Positions 19,261 through 30,119 of a stretch of 64,000 bases of DNA are shown here, piece after piece (the first letter of the stretch is position 1; every line of letters begins with the position of its first letter). A program made the position numbers and the translations under genes. Source of the DNA: Pacificibacter marinus (GTDB lineage Bacteria > Pseudomonadota > Alphaproteobacteria > Rhodobacterales > Rhodobacteraceae); the NCBI RefSeq assembly GCF_018860505.1, contig NZ_JAHKPU010000019.1:310001-374000 (forward strand), given 5' to 3'. A model generated the notes under the pieces. The model was not told where the DNA came from. It worked only from the letters and a program-made list of their open reading frames with translations, and did not search any database.

Positions 19261-21816
19261 ATGACAGCCCTCGCCCCACAAACTATTTTTCTCAAAGACT
19301 ACGCCGAGCCTCACCACTGGGTTGAGACCGTGCACCTGACTTTTGCCTTGGCCCCTCGTGCCACGCGGGTAAAGTCGAAAATCGTCTTTACGCCGAATAC
19401 AAATAACCTTGGTGATCTGATCCTCAATGGCGAACAACTTTCACTGAAATCTGTAACCGTGGACGGCGCGCCTGTAGCTTATGAGGTCACAGACACGCAC
19501 CTGACTGTGAAACAAGCTGATTTACCGAATGCCCCTTTCACGTTTGAAGCCGAGGTCGAAATTTCACCTGAAACCAACACGGCGCTTGAAGGGCTTTATA
19601 TGTCCTCTGGCATGTATTGCACCCAATGCGAGGCCGAGGGCTTTCGCAAAATCACCTACTACCCCGACCGTCCCGACGTGATGGCAGTCTTCACCGTGCG
19701 CGTGGAATCCGATCTGCCGGTGATGCTGTCCAACGGCAATCCGCAAGCTGCGGGCGCAGGCTGGGCGGAATGGCATGACCCTTGGCCCAAGCCCGCTTAT
19801 CTGTTTGCTTTGGTCGCGGGCGAGCTGCTGGCGCATTCCGGTACATTCACCACGATGTCGGGCAAAAATGTCGATCTGAATATCTATGTGCGCAAAGGCG
19901 ACGAAGACAAATGTGCCTTTGGGATGCAGGCTTTAATCGATTCAATGCGCTGGGACGAACGCGTTTATGGGCGTGAATACGACTTGGACATCTTCAACAT
20001 TGTCGCTGTAGATGATTTCAATATGGGCGCGATGGAAAACAAGGGATTGAACATCTTCAATTCGTCTTGTGTTCTGGCCTCGCCTGAGACCTCTACGGAT
20101 GCCACGTTTGAACGGGTCGAGGGCATCATCGCCCATGAGTATTTTCACAACTGGACTGGCAATCGCATCACCTGTCGCGATTGGTTTCAGTTGTGTCTCA
20201 AAGAGGGCCTGACGGTCTACCGCGATCAGATGTTCTCAGGCGATATGCGCAGCCATGCCGTTAAAAGGATTGAAGAAGTTCTGCAATTGCGCGCGCGCCA
20301 GTTCCGCGAAGACAACGGTCCTTTGGCCCATAACGTGCGCCCTGAAAGCTTTGTCGAGATCAACAATTTCTACACCGCTACGGTTTATGAAAAAGGTGCT
20401 GAAGTCATCGGCATGTTGCGCCGCTTGATCGGGGATGAAGCTTATTACAAAGGTTGTACGCTCTATTTTGATCGTCATGACGGCCAGGCTGTCACCATCG
20501 AAGATTGGATCAAGGTTTTTGAAGAGGTCACAGGTCGCGATCTTGCACATTTCGCACAATGGTATTCCCAAGCGGGCACGCCGCGCCTGACTGTGAACGA
20601 GACATGGGACAATGGCACGCTCACATTAAACTTCACTCAAAGCACCCCCGCAACACCAGGCCAAGAGGTTAAAAAACCACAAGTTCTGCCGATTATGGTC
20701 GGGTTGATTGCCCCTGATGGCACCGAGGTTGTGCCAAGCACCGTGTTGGAAATGACCGAAAGCGTGCAGAGCTTTACGTTTGACGGCCTATCCGAGCGCC
20801 CCATTGCGTCCATCCTGCGCGATTTTTCCGCGCCCGTGATTTTACAACGAGACATGGATGCCAAAACCCGTGCCTTTTTGCTGGCCCACGACACCGACCC
20901 GTTCAACACATGGGAAATGGGGCGGATGCTGGCGAAAGATACGCTTGTGGCGATGATCGTTGACGGTGTCGAGCCCGCACGCGATTACTTGGATGCGTTG
21001 AAATCTATGGTCACCGATGCGACCAAAGACCCTGCCTTCCGCGCGCTATGTCTGGCTTTGCCATCACAAGATGACATGGCGCAGACCCTGTTCGATGCGG
21101 GTGTGACGCCTGATCCGATGGCGATTTACGAGGCGCGTGAAAATCTGCGCCATATCTTGGCAGCCGAGTTGAAAGACGATCTGCCCGCGCTTTATGCCGC
21201 CAACGATGCGGGCGCGTTCAAGCCTGATGCGGATGGGTCTGGTAAACGGTCCTTGCGCATGGCGGTTCTGTCGCTGCTGACCTTAAATGACCAAGGGACT
21301 GCCGCGCAAAACCTGTTCGAGACAGCCGATAATATGACCGAGCAGGCTGGTGCTTTGACCGCGCTTTTATCTGCGGGCATTGGCCAAGAAGAGCTGGCGA
21401 GCTTTTATGCGCAGTGGTTCCACGACCGTCTGGTGATGGACAAATGGTTCATGATGCAGGTGGCAGCGGCCGCACCTTTGGACGCGGCACGCATCGCCGA
21501 GACATTGACGGAACACGCTGATTTTAGCATGAAAAATCCCAATCGTTTCCGCGCCGTATTTGGTGCGCTTGCGGGCAATCATGGCGGTTTTCATGCCCCT
21601 GATGGCGCTGCGTATAAATTATTGGCAGACTGGCTGATCCAATTGGACCCGCTGAACCCGCAGACTACAGCACGCATGTGTGGCGCGTTTGAGACGTGGA
21701 AACGCTATGATGCGGATCGTCAGGACATGATCAAAAGTCAGCTGAAACGCATTTTGGCCACAGAAGGCCTGAGCGGCGACACCACCGAGATGGTAACGCG
21801 CATTTTAGGCGCCTAA
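19261..21816 (+). CDS. pepN: Aminopeptidase N
   Basis: 851 residues from ATG 19261; an in-frame ATG at 19153 adds 36 residues without homology. M1 zinc aminopeptidase that removes N-terminal residues from peptides in the cytosol. NMGAMENKG exopeptidase motif, then the zinc site HEYFHN at His292, Glu293 and His296 with Glu315 (LKEGLT) 18 residues on. C-terminal half is the Ig-like and alpha-helical superhelix of PepN. Length fits the gammaproteobacterial/alphaproteobacterial PepN subfamily. A strong inverted repeat follows the stop. Confidence 0.96.
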   Translation: MTALAPQTIFLKDYAEPHHWVETVHLTFALAPRATRVKSKIVFTPNTNNLGDLILNGEQLSLKSVTVDGAPVAYEVTDTHLTVKQADLPNAPFTFEAEVEISPETNTALEGLYMSSGMYCTQCEAEGFRKITYYPDRPDVMAVFTVRVESDLPVMLSNGNPQAAGAGWAEWHDPWPKPAYLFALVAGELLAHSGTFTTMSGKNVDLNIYVRKGDEDKCAFGMQALIDSMRWDERVYGREYDLDIFNIVAVDDFNMGAMENKGLNIFNSSCVLASPETSTDATFERVEGIIAHEYFHNWTGNRITCRDWFQLCLKEGLTVYRDQMFSGDMRSHAVKRIEEVLQLRARQFREDNGPLAHNVRPESFVEINNFYTATVYEKGAEVIGMLRRLIGDEAYYKGCTLYFDRHDGQAVTIEDWIKVFEEVTGRDLAHFAQWYSQAGTPRLTVNETWDNGTLTLNFTQSTPATPGQEVKKPQVLPIMVGLIAPDGTEVVPSTVLEMTESVQSFTFDGLSERPIASILRDFSAPVILQRDMDAKTRAFLLAHDTDPFNTWEMGRMLAKDTLVAMIVDGVEPARDYLDALKSMVTDATKDPAFRALCLALPSQDDMAQTLFDAGVTPDPMAIYEARENLRHILAAELKDDLPALYAANDAGAFKPDADGSGKRSLRMAVLSLLTLNDQGTAAQNLFETADNMTEQAGALTALLSAGIGQEELASFYAQWFHDRLVMDKWFMMQVAAAAPLDAARIAETLTEHADFSMKNPNRFRAVFGALAGNHGGFHAPDGAAYKLLADWLIQLDPLNPQTTARMCGAFETWKRYDADRQDMIKSQLKRILATEGLSGDTTEMVTRILGA

Positions 21817-21823
21817 CACGCAG

Positions 21824-21866
21824 CCTCCCCCGTCTATCAGAGCTTTCTAAGCTATGGCGGGGGAGG
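21824..21866. terminator. Inverted repeat between pepN and the Lrp pair
   Basis: Perfect 9-bp GC-rich stem (21824-21832 with 21858-21866) around a 25-base loop, placed between two convergent genes. No clear U-tract on either strand, so it may be a bidirectional, imperfect terminator. Confidence 0.5.
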
Positions 21867-21886
21867 TGCCAAAAGTGGTTTTGACC

Positions 21887-22341
21887 TCAAAGTGGTCCTA
21901 TACGACGTTCTTCGGACAGTAAGACATTCGCCTCGACATTTCCCACACCTGGCAATGTCATAATCCGCCGCCTCAGTACTCTTTCAAAATCGGGCAAATC
22001 CTGCGCCACCACACGTAAGCGATAGTCATAGACTCCCAAAACATGCTGTACGGTTTGCACCTCAGGAATAGCCGAAACAGCGCGTTCAAGGTTTTCCAAA
22101 GACACACGTCCTTTGGTGGCCAGCTTGATGCCTAAAAACACGGTCACCCCAAAGCCCAACTTTTCCAAGTTCAAATCAACGCGGCGCGGGCCGAAAACGC
22201 CCGCCTCGCGCAGTCGCTTGATCCGCCGCCACGTGGCTGGCTGACTTAGACCGTAGTCGCGCCCCAATGCCCCTGCCGATTGCGTGGCATCTTCACATAA
22301 GGCGCGCACCAAAGCGCGGTCGATTTCGTCCAACTCAAGCG

Positions 22342-22345
<4 letters not shown>
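21887..22345 (-). CDS. Lrp/AsnC family transcriptional regulator (second of a pair)
   Basis: 152 residues: N-terminal winged helix-turn-helix (LDEIDRALVRALCEDATQ, then YGLSQPATWRRIKRLREAGVF) and a C-terminal RAM effector domain (VQTVQHVLGVYDYRLRVVA). The recognition helix differs from the classical SxSTVxRRIxRLE form. Its start overlaps the stop of the upstream Lrp gene by four bases, so the two products are probably made together and may form a heteromer. Located opposite ilvC. Confidence 0.9.
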
Positions 22346-23971
<1,626 letters not shown>

Positions 23972-23995
23972 GCGTTTTACGACCTAAGACATTTG

Positions 23996-24026
23996 AAAGG
24001 CCTCGCAGTTTGCGGGGCCTTTTGTT
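23996..24026 (+). terminator. Rho-independent terminator of ilvC
   Basis: AAAGGCCTCGCA (23996-24007), loop GTT, then TGCGGGGCCTTTT with one T-G wobble, followed by GTTT. Located 25 bases past the ilvC stop. Confidence 0.9.
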
Positions 24027-24135
24027 TAGAAAATGCCCCCTTGCGAGACTGCGCGTTGTGAATGCCGTCTGAGTTGGGTAACAAAGGCCAACAACAGGCC
24101 ATTCCCTCGCCCTGCCCCACAGAAAGCCAATCCTC

Positions 24136-24609
24136 ATGTCTGATCCGCAAATGAAAGTGGTCATTGTGACCCCTGAAATCCCTTACAACACCGGTGCCAT
24201 CGGGCGGACCTGTGTGGCTTTGGGGTTGGAGCTGATTTTGATCAAGCCTTTAGGGTTTTCACTGGATGAAAAAGCCGTGCGGCGCTCTGGCACCACCTAT
24301 TGGCAGCATGTGCAATTGACCGAGTACGACGACTGGCAAAGTTTTCTAGACGACCGCAAACCAGCCCGCGAGGCCTTGCATTTCTTTGAAGAACACGGTG
24401 CGCAAAGTTTTTACGAACCTGACTATCCCCAAGACGGGTATTTGGTGTTTGGCTGTGAATCCAAAGGTCTGCCTGAGACGGTCTTGAGCGGCATGGAAGA
24501 TCGCGTCTTCAATCTGCCGATGCGCAATCCCGTTGTGCGCTCGCTCAACTTGGCGAACACCGCCACGGCTGTGATCTATCAAGCCATGCGTTCTCAACTG
24601 GGCGGTTGA
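24136..24609 (+). CDS. trmL: tRNA (cytidine(34)-2'-O)-methyltransferase
   Basis: 157 residues. SPOUT methyltransferase with the trefoil knot: the N-terminal PEIPYNTGAIGRTCVALG segment, central FGCESKGLPE and the C-terminal NLPMRNPVVRSLNLANTATAVIYQA that forms the SAM pocket. TrmL methylates the wobble base of tRNA-Leu species. Length and motifs are standard. A short spacer after the ilvC terminator indicates its own transcription. Confidence 0.94.
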   Translation: MSDPQMKVVIVTPEIPYNTGAIGRTCVALGLELILIKPLGFSLDEKAVRRSGTTYWQHVQLTEYDDWQSFLDDRKPAREALHFFEEHGAQSFYEPDYPQDGYLVFGCESKGLPETVLSGMEDRVFNLPMRNPVVRSLNLANTATAVIYQAMRSQLGG

Positions 24610-24743
24610 TCTACGAAACGACAGACCATGCGCGCCAAAGGCGCAACATTTTGAAATCATGCAACGGCACGGGTCAATTTTGCGTTTGAGACTGCGCAAA
24701 CCTCGCATAGGCATAAGAAAACACTCAACCAGGCAGGTTTTCG

Positions 24744-25205
24744 ATGATGCAGGTCAAAACATCTTTAACAGCGCTGGCGCTTATACTCGCCCCAACACTG
24801 ACACTGGCTGAAGGATCAATCGCCCCTGACGTGCTGCAGATCCCATTGGCGTCCACCCATTTCGGGTCGTGGTCGGAGTCCGATTTCAACGAAATCAATC
24901 CCGGCCTGATTTTCACATGGGTCGAACGCGCGGGCGATTTGAATTATAGCTTTGGGGCTTATAAAGACAGTAAATCTGCCACGGCCTTACATGCCTCTGT
25001 CGCGAAAATGTGGGACATAGCTGAGCACACCCAAGCGGGCATTGTCGGCGCGTATATTCATTCCACAGGCGAGGGCTTTACCGGCTTTGCGCCTTCGGTT
25101 CAGCTGAACCACAAGTATCTCTTTGTAAACGTGGCCACAGGGTATGACGACGACGGGGTTTACGGCGTGGTGGGCACGGGTCTGACTGTTCCGCTCGGCA
25201 AGTAA
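24744..25205 (+). CDS. Secreted hypothetical protein, beta-rich, possibly outer-membrane
   Basis: 153 residues; the start may be either of two adjacent ATGs (24744 or 24747). Signal peptide about 22 residues (ALALILAPTLTLA, then EGS). The mature part alternates polar and aromatic residues (NPGLIFTW, LNYSFGAYKDS, KYLFVNVATGYDDDGVYGVVG), suggesting amphipathic beta strands and a small barrel somewhat like PagP, but I see no diagnostic motif. No named family recognised. Confidence 0.7.
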   Translation: MMQVKTSLTALALILAPTLTLAEGSIAPDVLQIPLASTHFGSWSESDFNEINPGLIFTWVERAGDLNYSFGAYKDSKSATALHASVAKMWDIAEHTQAGIVGAYIHSTGEGFTGFAPSVQLNHKYLFVNVATGYDDDGVYGVVGTGLTVPLGK

Positions 25206-25321
25206 CCGATCAAATATATCTATCTTATGAAGTCCGCCCGCGACAACGCGTGCACCTGATCCATCTTGCCCAAAGTGCGCAGACCTGATCAAAGTGTCGC
25301 AACGCTGCAAAGGATCGCCCG

Positions 25322-25714
25322 ATGACAAACCCAACAGACCAAGAGCTTGCCCAAATCAACGCCGACCGTGCGCGGATGTTTACATGGGCGTTTTGGAAAA
25401 GCCTGTTGCAAGGGCGCGAAGGCTTAGGCGACACATTCTGGGCGGGCAATTATCTGGCTGGATTGCTGTTTTTGCCCATCGTCATCGTGATGCTATTTGT
25501 GCCGTTTTTTTACGGCCTGATCGCACCAGCCTTTGTGATGTTTGGCCTGTACCTCTTGGCCGTCGCCCGCGCGGTATGGCTTGCCAAACCAAAGGGCGAT
25601 AGCGGCAAAGGGACCAAAATCATGGCCAAAGTGTACAAATTCATGGCCTTGGTCTGGACCTTGCTCAACGCGATTTGCGTGATGGCCGTCTCGCCCTACT
25701 CTGCAGGACAATAA
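25322..25714 (+). CDS. Small hypothetical membrane protein
   Basis: 130 residues with three hydrophobic segments (about 40-62, 65-85 and 105-125). A polar N-terminus (DQELAQINADRARMFTWAFW) precedes the first helix. No family recognised. It follows the secreted hypothetical gene by 116 bp and precedes an inverted repeat. Confidence 0.65.
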   Translation: MTNPTDQELAQINADRARMFTWAFWKSLLQGREGLGDTFWAGNYLAGLLFLPIVIVMLFVPFFYGLIAPAFVMFGLYLLAVARAVWLAKPKGDSGKGTKIMAKVYKFMALVWTLLNAICVMAVSPYSAGQ

Positions 25715-25731
25715 ACCCTCAAAGGGTGGCA

Positions 25732-25757
25732 GCCTCTGAGCAATGACACTCAGAGGC
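25732..25757. terminator. Inverted repeat between convergent genes
   Basis: Perfect 9-bp stem GCCTCTGAG/CTCAGAGGC with an 8-base loop, lying between the small membrane protein gene and the glmM stop. No strong U-tract on either side, so termination is plausible but not sure. Confidence 0.5.
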
Positions 25758-25774
25758 ATTAGGATTTGGCCTGC

Positions 25775-27121
25775 TTACCGCGTGGCACTTTCAACGGCGG
25801 CAACGACACTATCGACTGCCGCGTTCAGCGTTGCCTCAGACAGGCTTTCCGCCATCACACGGATCAAAGGTTCTGTGCCAGATTTGCGGATCAACAGGCG
25901 ACCATTGCCCATCAGTTTGGCTTCGGCATCGGCAATCGCGCGTTTGACGCCATCGTTATCAAGTGGCGTTTGCCCCGTTGCATAGCGCACGTTTTTCAAC
26001 AATTGCGGCACGGTTTCAAAGGTTTTGGATAGCTCGGACGCTTTTCTACCCGTCTCGATCATCGCCGCCAAAAATTGCAAACCCGCCAAAAGGCCGTCAC
26101 CTGTGGTGGCATAATCTGTCATGACGATGTGGCCAGATTGCTCACCCCCAAGATTAAATCCCCCTTGGCGCATGCGCTCAACCACATAGCGATCGCCCAC
26201 AGCGGTGCGCTCTAAACGCAGGCCTTGGTCCTGCAAATATCGCTCAAGCCCCAAGTTGGACATCACAGTGGCCACCAAAGCGCCGCCTTGTAGCTTGCCC
26301 TGATCGGCCCAGCTTTTTGCCAAAAGCGCCATCAATTGATCGCCATCAGCAACTTGGCCGTTTTCGTCCAAAATCATCACGCGATCCGCATCACCATCAA
26401 GGCAAATCCCCATATCAGCGCCATGGGCGATCACGGTTTCGGCGGCTGTTTGTGGCGATGTCGATCCGCAATTGTCGTTGATATTGTGACCATTGGGCGC
26501 CGTGCCCACAGGGATAACATCTGCGCCAAGTTCCCAAAGCACTTCTGGCGCGGTTTTATAAGCGGCCCCATTGGCGCAATCGACCACGACCTTGAGTCCG
26601 GACAAGGTCATACCGCGTGGCAGAGTGCTTTTGATCCGCTCATTATAGCGAAACCGTGCATCATCAACCCGTTTGGCCCGTCCGATATTTCTGGCCTGAG
26701 CAGGTTCGATATCTGTCATCAACAAGCGCTCGATTTCCATTTCGGCCTCATCAGACAGTTTAAACCCATCGGGGCCAAAGAACTTGATCCCGTTGTCTTC
26801 TGCTGGATTGTGCGAGGCGGAAATCATCACACCGACATCGGCACGCATCGAGGTGGTCATCATTCCAACTGCGGGCGTCGGTACGGGGCCGAGCAAGAAC
26901 ACGTTCATCCCTGTAGAGGTAAATCCAGCGGTCATTGCTGTCTCGAACATATAGCCCGACAATCGCGTGTCTTTACCGATGATCACGCGGTGCGCGCCAC
27001 CGCCATCACGGCGAAAATACCGCCCCGCAGCGGCCCCAAGTTTCAACGCCATTTCGGCGGTCATCGGGTTTGAATTGGCGCGACCACGCACACCATCGGT
27101 GCCAAAAAACTTACGGGACAT
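25775..27121 (-). CDS. glmM: Phosphoglucosamine mutase
   Basis: 448 residues from ATG 27121, which begins with the family-typical [13 protein letters not shown]. It interconverts glucosamine-6-phosphate and glucosamine-1-phosphate for UDP-GlcNAc, peptidoglycan and LPS. The phosphoserine loop is ISASHNP with Ser103; the Mg2+ loop is DGDADRVM; the substrate loop GGEQSGH and the C-terminal phosphate-binding [12 protein letters not shown] are present. Its start overlaps the folP end by 11 bases, placing it third in a folB-folP-glmM transcription unit. Confidence 0.97.
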   Translation of the reverse strand: MSRKFFGTDGVRGRANSNPMTAEMALKLGAAAGRYFRRDGGGAHRVIIGKDTRLSGYMFETAMTAGFTSTGMNVFLLGPVPTPAVGMMTTSMRADVGVMISASHNPAEDNGIKFFGPDGFKLSDEAEMEIERLLMTDIEPAQARNIGRAKRVDDARFRYNERIKSTLPRGMTLSGLKVVVDCANGAAYKTAPEVLWELGADVIPVGTAPNGHNINDNCGSTSPQTAAETVIAHGADMGICLDGDADRVMILDENGQVADGDQLMALLAKSWADQGKLQGGALVATVMSNLGLERYLQDQGLRLERTAVGDRYVVERMRQGGFNLGGEQSGHIVMTDYATTGDGLLAGLQFLAAMIETGRKASELSKTFETVPQLLKNVRYATGQTPLDNDGVKRAIADAEAKLMGNGRLLIRKSGTEPLIRVMAESLSEATLNAAVDSVVAAVESATR

Positions 27122-28142
27122 CTCGGTACTCTCCACTACTCACCGCTTGCCAAAGATCAAGCGCTTGTTTTGTTTGTTTTATGTCATGAACGCGAATGAT
27201 TTGCACGCCCTGCGCAGCCCCAGCCAAAGCCACTGCGATCGACCCGCCAAGGCGTGCATCAGCTTTGGGTTCCTTGCCTATGGTGCCGATGAATCGCTTG
27301 CGCGAGGCCCCAAGTAAGATCGGACAGCCAAGACTGTGAAATAGAGAAATACGGTTCATAATTTGTAAATTGTGATCAATCGTTTTGCCAAAGCCTATGC
27401 CGGGATCGATCATGATCTGATCGCGTGCAATGCCTGCGCTCACGGCGACCTCAATGCGGTCATTTAAAAAATCATAGACGTCTAATATCACGTCTGAATA
27501 ATTGGGATTGTCCTGCATCACCTCAGGGTCGCCCTGAGCATGCATCAAACACACAGGCGCGCCCGCAACTGCGGTCACGCGGGCCAAATCAGGATCATGC
27601 GTAAAGGCATAAACATCATTGACCAGTGTGGCCCCAGCTTTAAGCGCCGCCGCGGCCACATCCGCTTTGCGCGTGTCGATAGAGATCGGCACAGCGCAGG
27701 CTTGGCGCAGGGCGGCAATCACAGGGGCAGTGCGGGCAATTTCGTCATCAGGCGCAACATAGGCCGCCCCCGGTCGCGTACTTTCCCCGCCAATATCCAG
27801 AATATCCGCTCCGGCCTCTATCATCGCAAGCGCATGTTCGATCGCCACATCTGCGCTCTCGAACTTACCGCCATCCGAAAAACTATCGGGCGTCACATTG
27901 AGAATGCCCATCAGGTTGATGCGGCTCATATCAAGACCTGCAATATCGGCACGCGGCTTGGTTAAGCGACCCAAGACCTCATTCGGTAGATCCACGGCAG
28001 CCATAATGTGAGGGCACGTCTCGCGCGATAGAATTTCGACATGGGTAAACCACAAAGGCCCGCCGGCCAAAACGACAGCCCCCTCAGGACGCGTGTGACC
28101 TTGCTGGACCAAGGGGCGGTGATACAAGTTTAGCTTGGACAT
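27111..28142 (-). CDS. folP: Dihydropteroate synthase
   Basis: 343 residues from ATG 28142, with GAGGAGCC as ribosome site; an ATG at 28163 is less likely. Joins 6-hydroxymethyl-dihydropterin pyrophosphate with p-aminobenzoate; target of sulfonamides. [16 protein letters not shown] begins the TIM barrel at about residue 75, then [26 protein letters not shown]-like [16 protein letters not shown] and [11 protein letters not shown]. The N-terminal 70 residues before the barrel are an extra segment seen in Rhodobacterales DHPS. Middle gene of folB-folP-glmM. Confidence 0.96.
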   Translation of the reverse strand: MSKLNLYHRPLVQQGHTRPEGAVVLAGGPLWFTHVEILSRETCPHIMAAVDLPNEVLGRLTKPRADIAGLDMSRINLMGILNVTPDSFSDGGKFESADVAIEHALAMIEAGADILDIGGESTRPGAAYVAPDDEIARTAPVIAALRQACAVPISIDTRKADVAAAALKAGATLVNDVYAFTHDPDLARVTAVAGAPVCLMHAQGDPEVMQDNPNYSDVILDVYDFLNDRIEVAVSAGIARDQIMIDPGIGFGKTIDHNLQIMNRISLFHSLGCPILLGASRKRFIGTIGKEPKADARLGGSIAVALAGAAQGVQIIRVHDIKQTKQALDLWQAVSSGEYRDVP

Positions 28143-28184
28143 AAGGCTCCTCACGTCCCTCATATGAGGGCAACCGTTGTCCCA

Positions 28185-29105
28185 TCAAAGGAGGGCAACA
28201 GGACCATCAACGTCAAGGGCGCGTGTCGGGATGTTACAGCCCTGTGGCAACTCTTCGCCCATGATCAACAGCTCTGTCGCGCTCAATTCCGACCCCAACC
28301 AAGCGGCCATGTCAATCGCAGTCCCCTTTGGTCCGTCAACGGCATCCAGAACCATTTTGGAGGGAGCCCAAACCGACAGTTGATCGTGCTTCATCGCCCA
28401 GTCAAGTTCGGTGCGTGAGGCCCGTACCACACAACGCGGGTCACGCGCGGCCAAGGTCCATGCATTTTGTTCAATCGCCAGCAGATCGATCCGTCTTTGG
28501 GTCAGTTTGGTCGTGGCTTGCGGCCAAGTCCCATCGGGCAGACCAACCGCAATGATCACCGGCTGACCAAATGCGGCCAGCGCGTCGATCCACGTTGGCA
28601 ATTGCGATGAAACAATCGCCTGCCCTCCCAAATATACGATCACGGGATGCGGTACAGGCGCGTCGATAGCAGTCGCAAGATTATCCGCTTGGTCATCTGA
28701 ACGCACGATTTCGACGCCCAAAGCACCGGGCCCACGGTCCAGCTTTTCGATACGCACAAACACCCTAAAGGCACGCGGTTCGGTCAAAATACGTGTTGCG
28801 ATCCGTTCGGCCAATGTTTCCAACAGGTTTAACCGCTCGGCGGCCAATTCGAATTGGATCGCCTCAGTCAGCGCATCGTAGGACAAAATACGGTCGACAT
28901 CGTCATCAATAGGCCCCGTCACGGGGGCCAATTCCACAACGATATTAAAACTCACCCGTTGCAAGACACCGCGCTCGGCCTGAAATGCGCCTATTTCAAC
29001 CTCGACCACAAAGTCGCGCAAAGAAATGCGATCCATCGGCGCGTCGCCTGCCATAGCTGCTGCGCGCGATTCAGGGTGGTCAAAAGCGAGGTGTATATCG
29101 GACAT
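28185..29105 (-). CDS. folB: Dihydroneopterin aldolase fused to a C-terminal amino-acid-kinase-like domain
   Basis: 306 residues from ATG 29105 (MSDIHLAFDHPES). Residues about 25-145 are a FolB domain: DRISLRDFVVEVEIGAF, then SYDALTEAI, the conserved LLETLAERIA Glu and the late RIEKLDRGPGA Lys. It cleaves dihydroneopterin to 6-hydroxymethyl-dihydropterin and glycolaldehyde. Normal FolB is about 120 residues; the remaining 160 (starting near HPVIVYLGGQAI) resemble the amino-acid kinase fold: a glycine turn after the first strand, a central RRIDLLAIEQNAW helix, then APSKMVLDAV and a final AAWLGSELSATELLIM. That second assignment is inference; the usual kinase lysine and glycine loops look worn. 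First gene of folB-folP-glmM. Confidence 0.88.
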   Translation of the reverse strand: MSDIHLAFDHPESRAAAMAGDAPMDRISLRDFVVEVEIGAFQAERGVLQRVSFNIVVELAPVTGPIDDDVDRILSYDALTEAIQFELAAERLNLLETLAERIATRILTEPRAFRVFVRIEKLDRGPGALGVEIVRSDDQADNLATAIDAPVPHPVIVYLGGQAIVSSQLPTWIDALAAFGQPVIIAVGLPDGTWPQATTKLTQRRIDLLAIEQNAWTLAARDPRCVVRASRTELDWAMKHDQLSVWAPSKMVLDAVDGPKGTAIDMAAWLGSELSATELLIMGEELPQGCNIPTRALDVDGPVALL

Positions 29106-29202
29106 CAAGACTGCTCTGGTTGGGCGCAAAGGGCGCGCTATCTTTAGCGCCTTGCTATCGGGTTTGGGCGCTTGCTCCAAGCCCATTATACCCCAAAAAC
29201 GC

Positions 29203-29226
29203 AAAACCCCGCCAACAAAGGCGGGG
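29203..29226 (-). terminator. Rho-independent terminator after the SleB gene
   Basis: CCCCGCC (29207-29213) pairs with GGCGGGG (29220-29226), loop AACAAA. On the minus strand it is followed by TTTTGCGTTTTTGG. Located 25 bases past the stop. Confidence 0.85.
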
Positions 29227-29251
29227 AAAAAACGCAGTCATAGATCAAAGA

Positions 29252-29941
29252 TTAAGCGCGCGGCATTCTATAGAAATAGTGCACGCCAATCGACGCCGTC
29301 CGCGGGAAAGCGCGCGCCCAACGTGGGTTGACCGCTTTCGTATGATAATGCGTGGCGCCATCCGTCAGACGACGCGGCGCACCATCAAGCATCAAACGTG
29401 CAATTTTACCAAGACGGGTCCAAGATTTTTTCTCGGTGATCACTTCGGCACGCCCGTCACAGGTGTATGTGAACTGACATTGGTACTTTTTGCCCGTCCC
29501 TTGATTTATCACACCGCAAACAGAATTCGGAAACTGCGAAGACGAGGCCCGGTTTAGGATCACTTCTGCCACAGCGAACTGACCTTTGACACTTTCGCCG
29601 CGCGCTTCAAAATACAAAGCCTGCGTCAAACATTCCCAGTTCTCTCCACCGCTGGCCGCAGGTTGCTCTGCTAAAAACGCGCCTGTGTACTCGACCTGCA
29701 TCGGGGCCGTTGGTTTGGCCGTGGGTTTGAAATTCGCCAAGACCTGCGCGACGGTGTCAGTTTCGATGGCCATAACGGAATCGCGTTCATGGCTCAAAAG
29801 CTGAGAGACCTGAGCGCCAAGAAAGGCGTTTGGATCATTGGAAGTGCTCAAAGTGACGTCTGCCTGTGCCCCAAAGGGCAAAGCAGCGGCCCCAATAAGA
29901 GCACTTAGGGCAAGGGTTCTGAGCGTCATTTTCAAAGTCAT
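29252..29941 (-). CDS. SleB-type cell wall hydrolase
   Basis: 229 residues if started at the second of two adjacent ATGs (29944/29941; GGAAAG upstream); a start at 29929 is also possible, and 30028 is unlikely. Signal peptide ALSALIGAAALPFGAQA. C-terminal hydrolase_2 domain (about 100-229): CLTQALYFEARGES with the catalytic Glu, AVAEVILNRASSSQFPNSVCGVI and the late GATHYHTKAVNP. Family members are lytic transglycosylase-like amidases/hydrolases of peptidoglycan, in the periplasm. Downstream of pyruvate phosphate dikinase in a minus-strand run. Confidence 0.9.
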   Translation of the reverse strand: MTLKMTLRTLALSALIGAAALPFGAQADVTLSTSNDPNAFLGAQVSQLLSHERDSVMAIETDTVAQVLANFKPTAKPTAPMQVEYTGAFLAEQPAASGGENWECLTQALYFEARGESVKGQFAVAEVILNRASSSQFPNSVCGVINQGTGKKYQCQFTYTCDGRAEVITEKKSWTRLGKIARLMLDGAPRRLTDGATHYHTKAVNPRWARAFPRTASIGVHYFYRMPRA

Positions 29942-30119
29942 CATCTTTCCATAGGCGCTCACAAAAGCAGCAAGAGCGCGGTATTTCGGACGCTGACATA
30001 GGCTAAATACAAACAAAGGTCCACCCAAGCGCCCAAATGCAAGCGCAGAACGGCCTAAATGGCGCGCTTTCAGTCAATAAAGCGCCATGATAAATTTATT
30101 TTTAGCATCAAGGAATCAA

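Noticed and set aside
30059-30088. Terminator after ppdK
   Set aside because: ATGGCGC/GCGCCAT can pair but the stem is bulged and there is no adequate U-tract on the minus strand.
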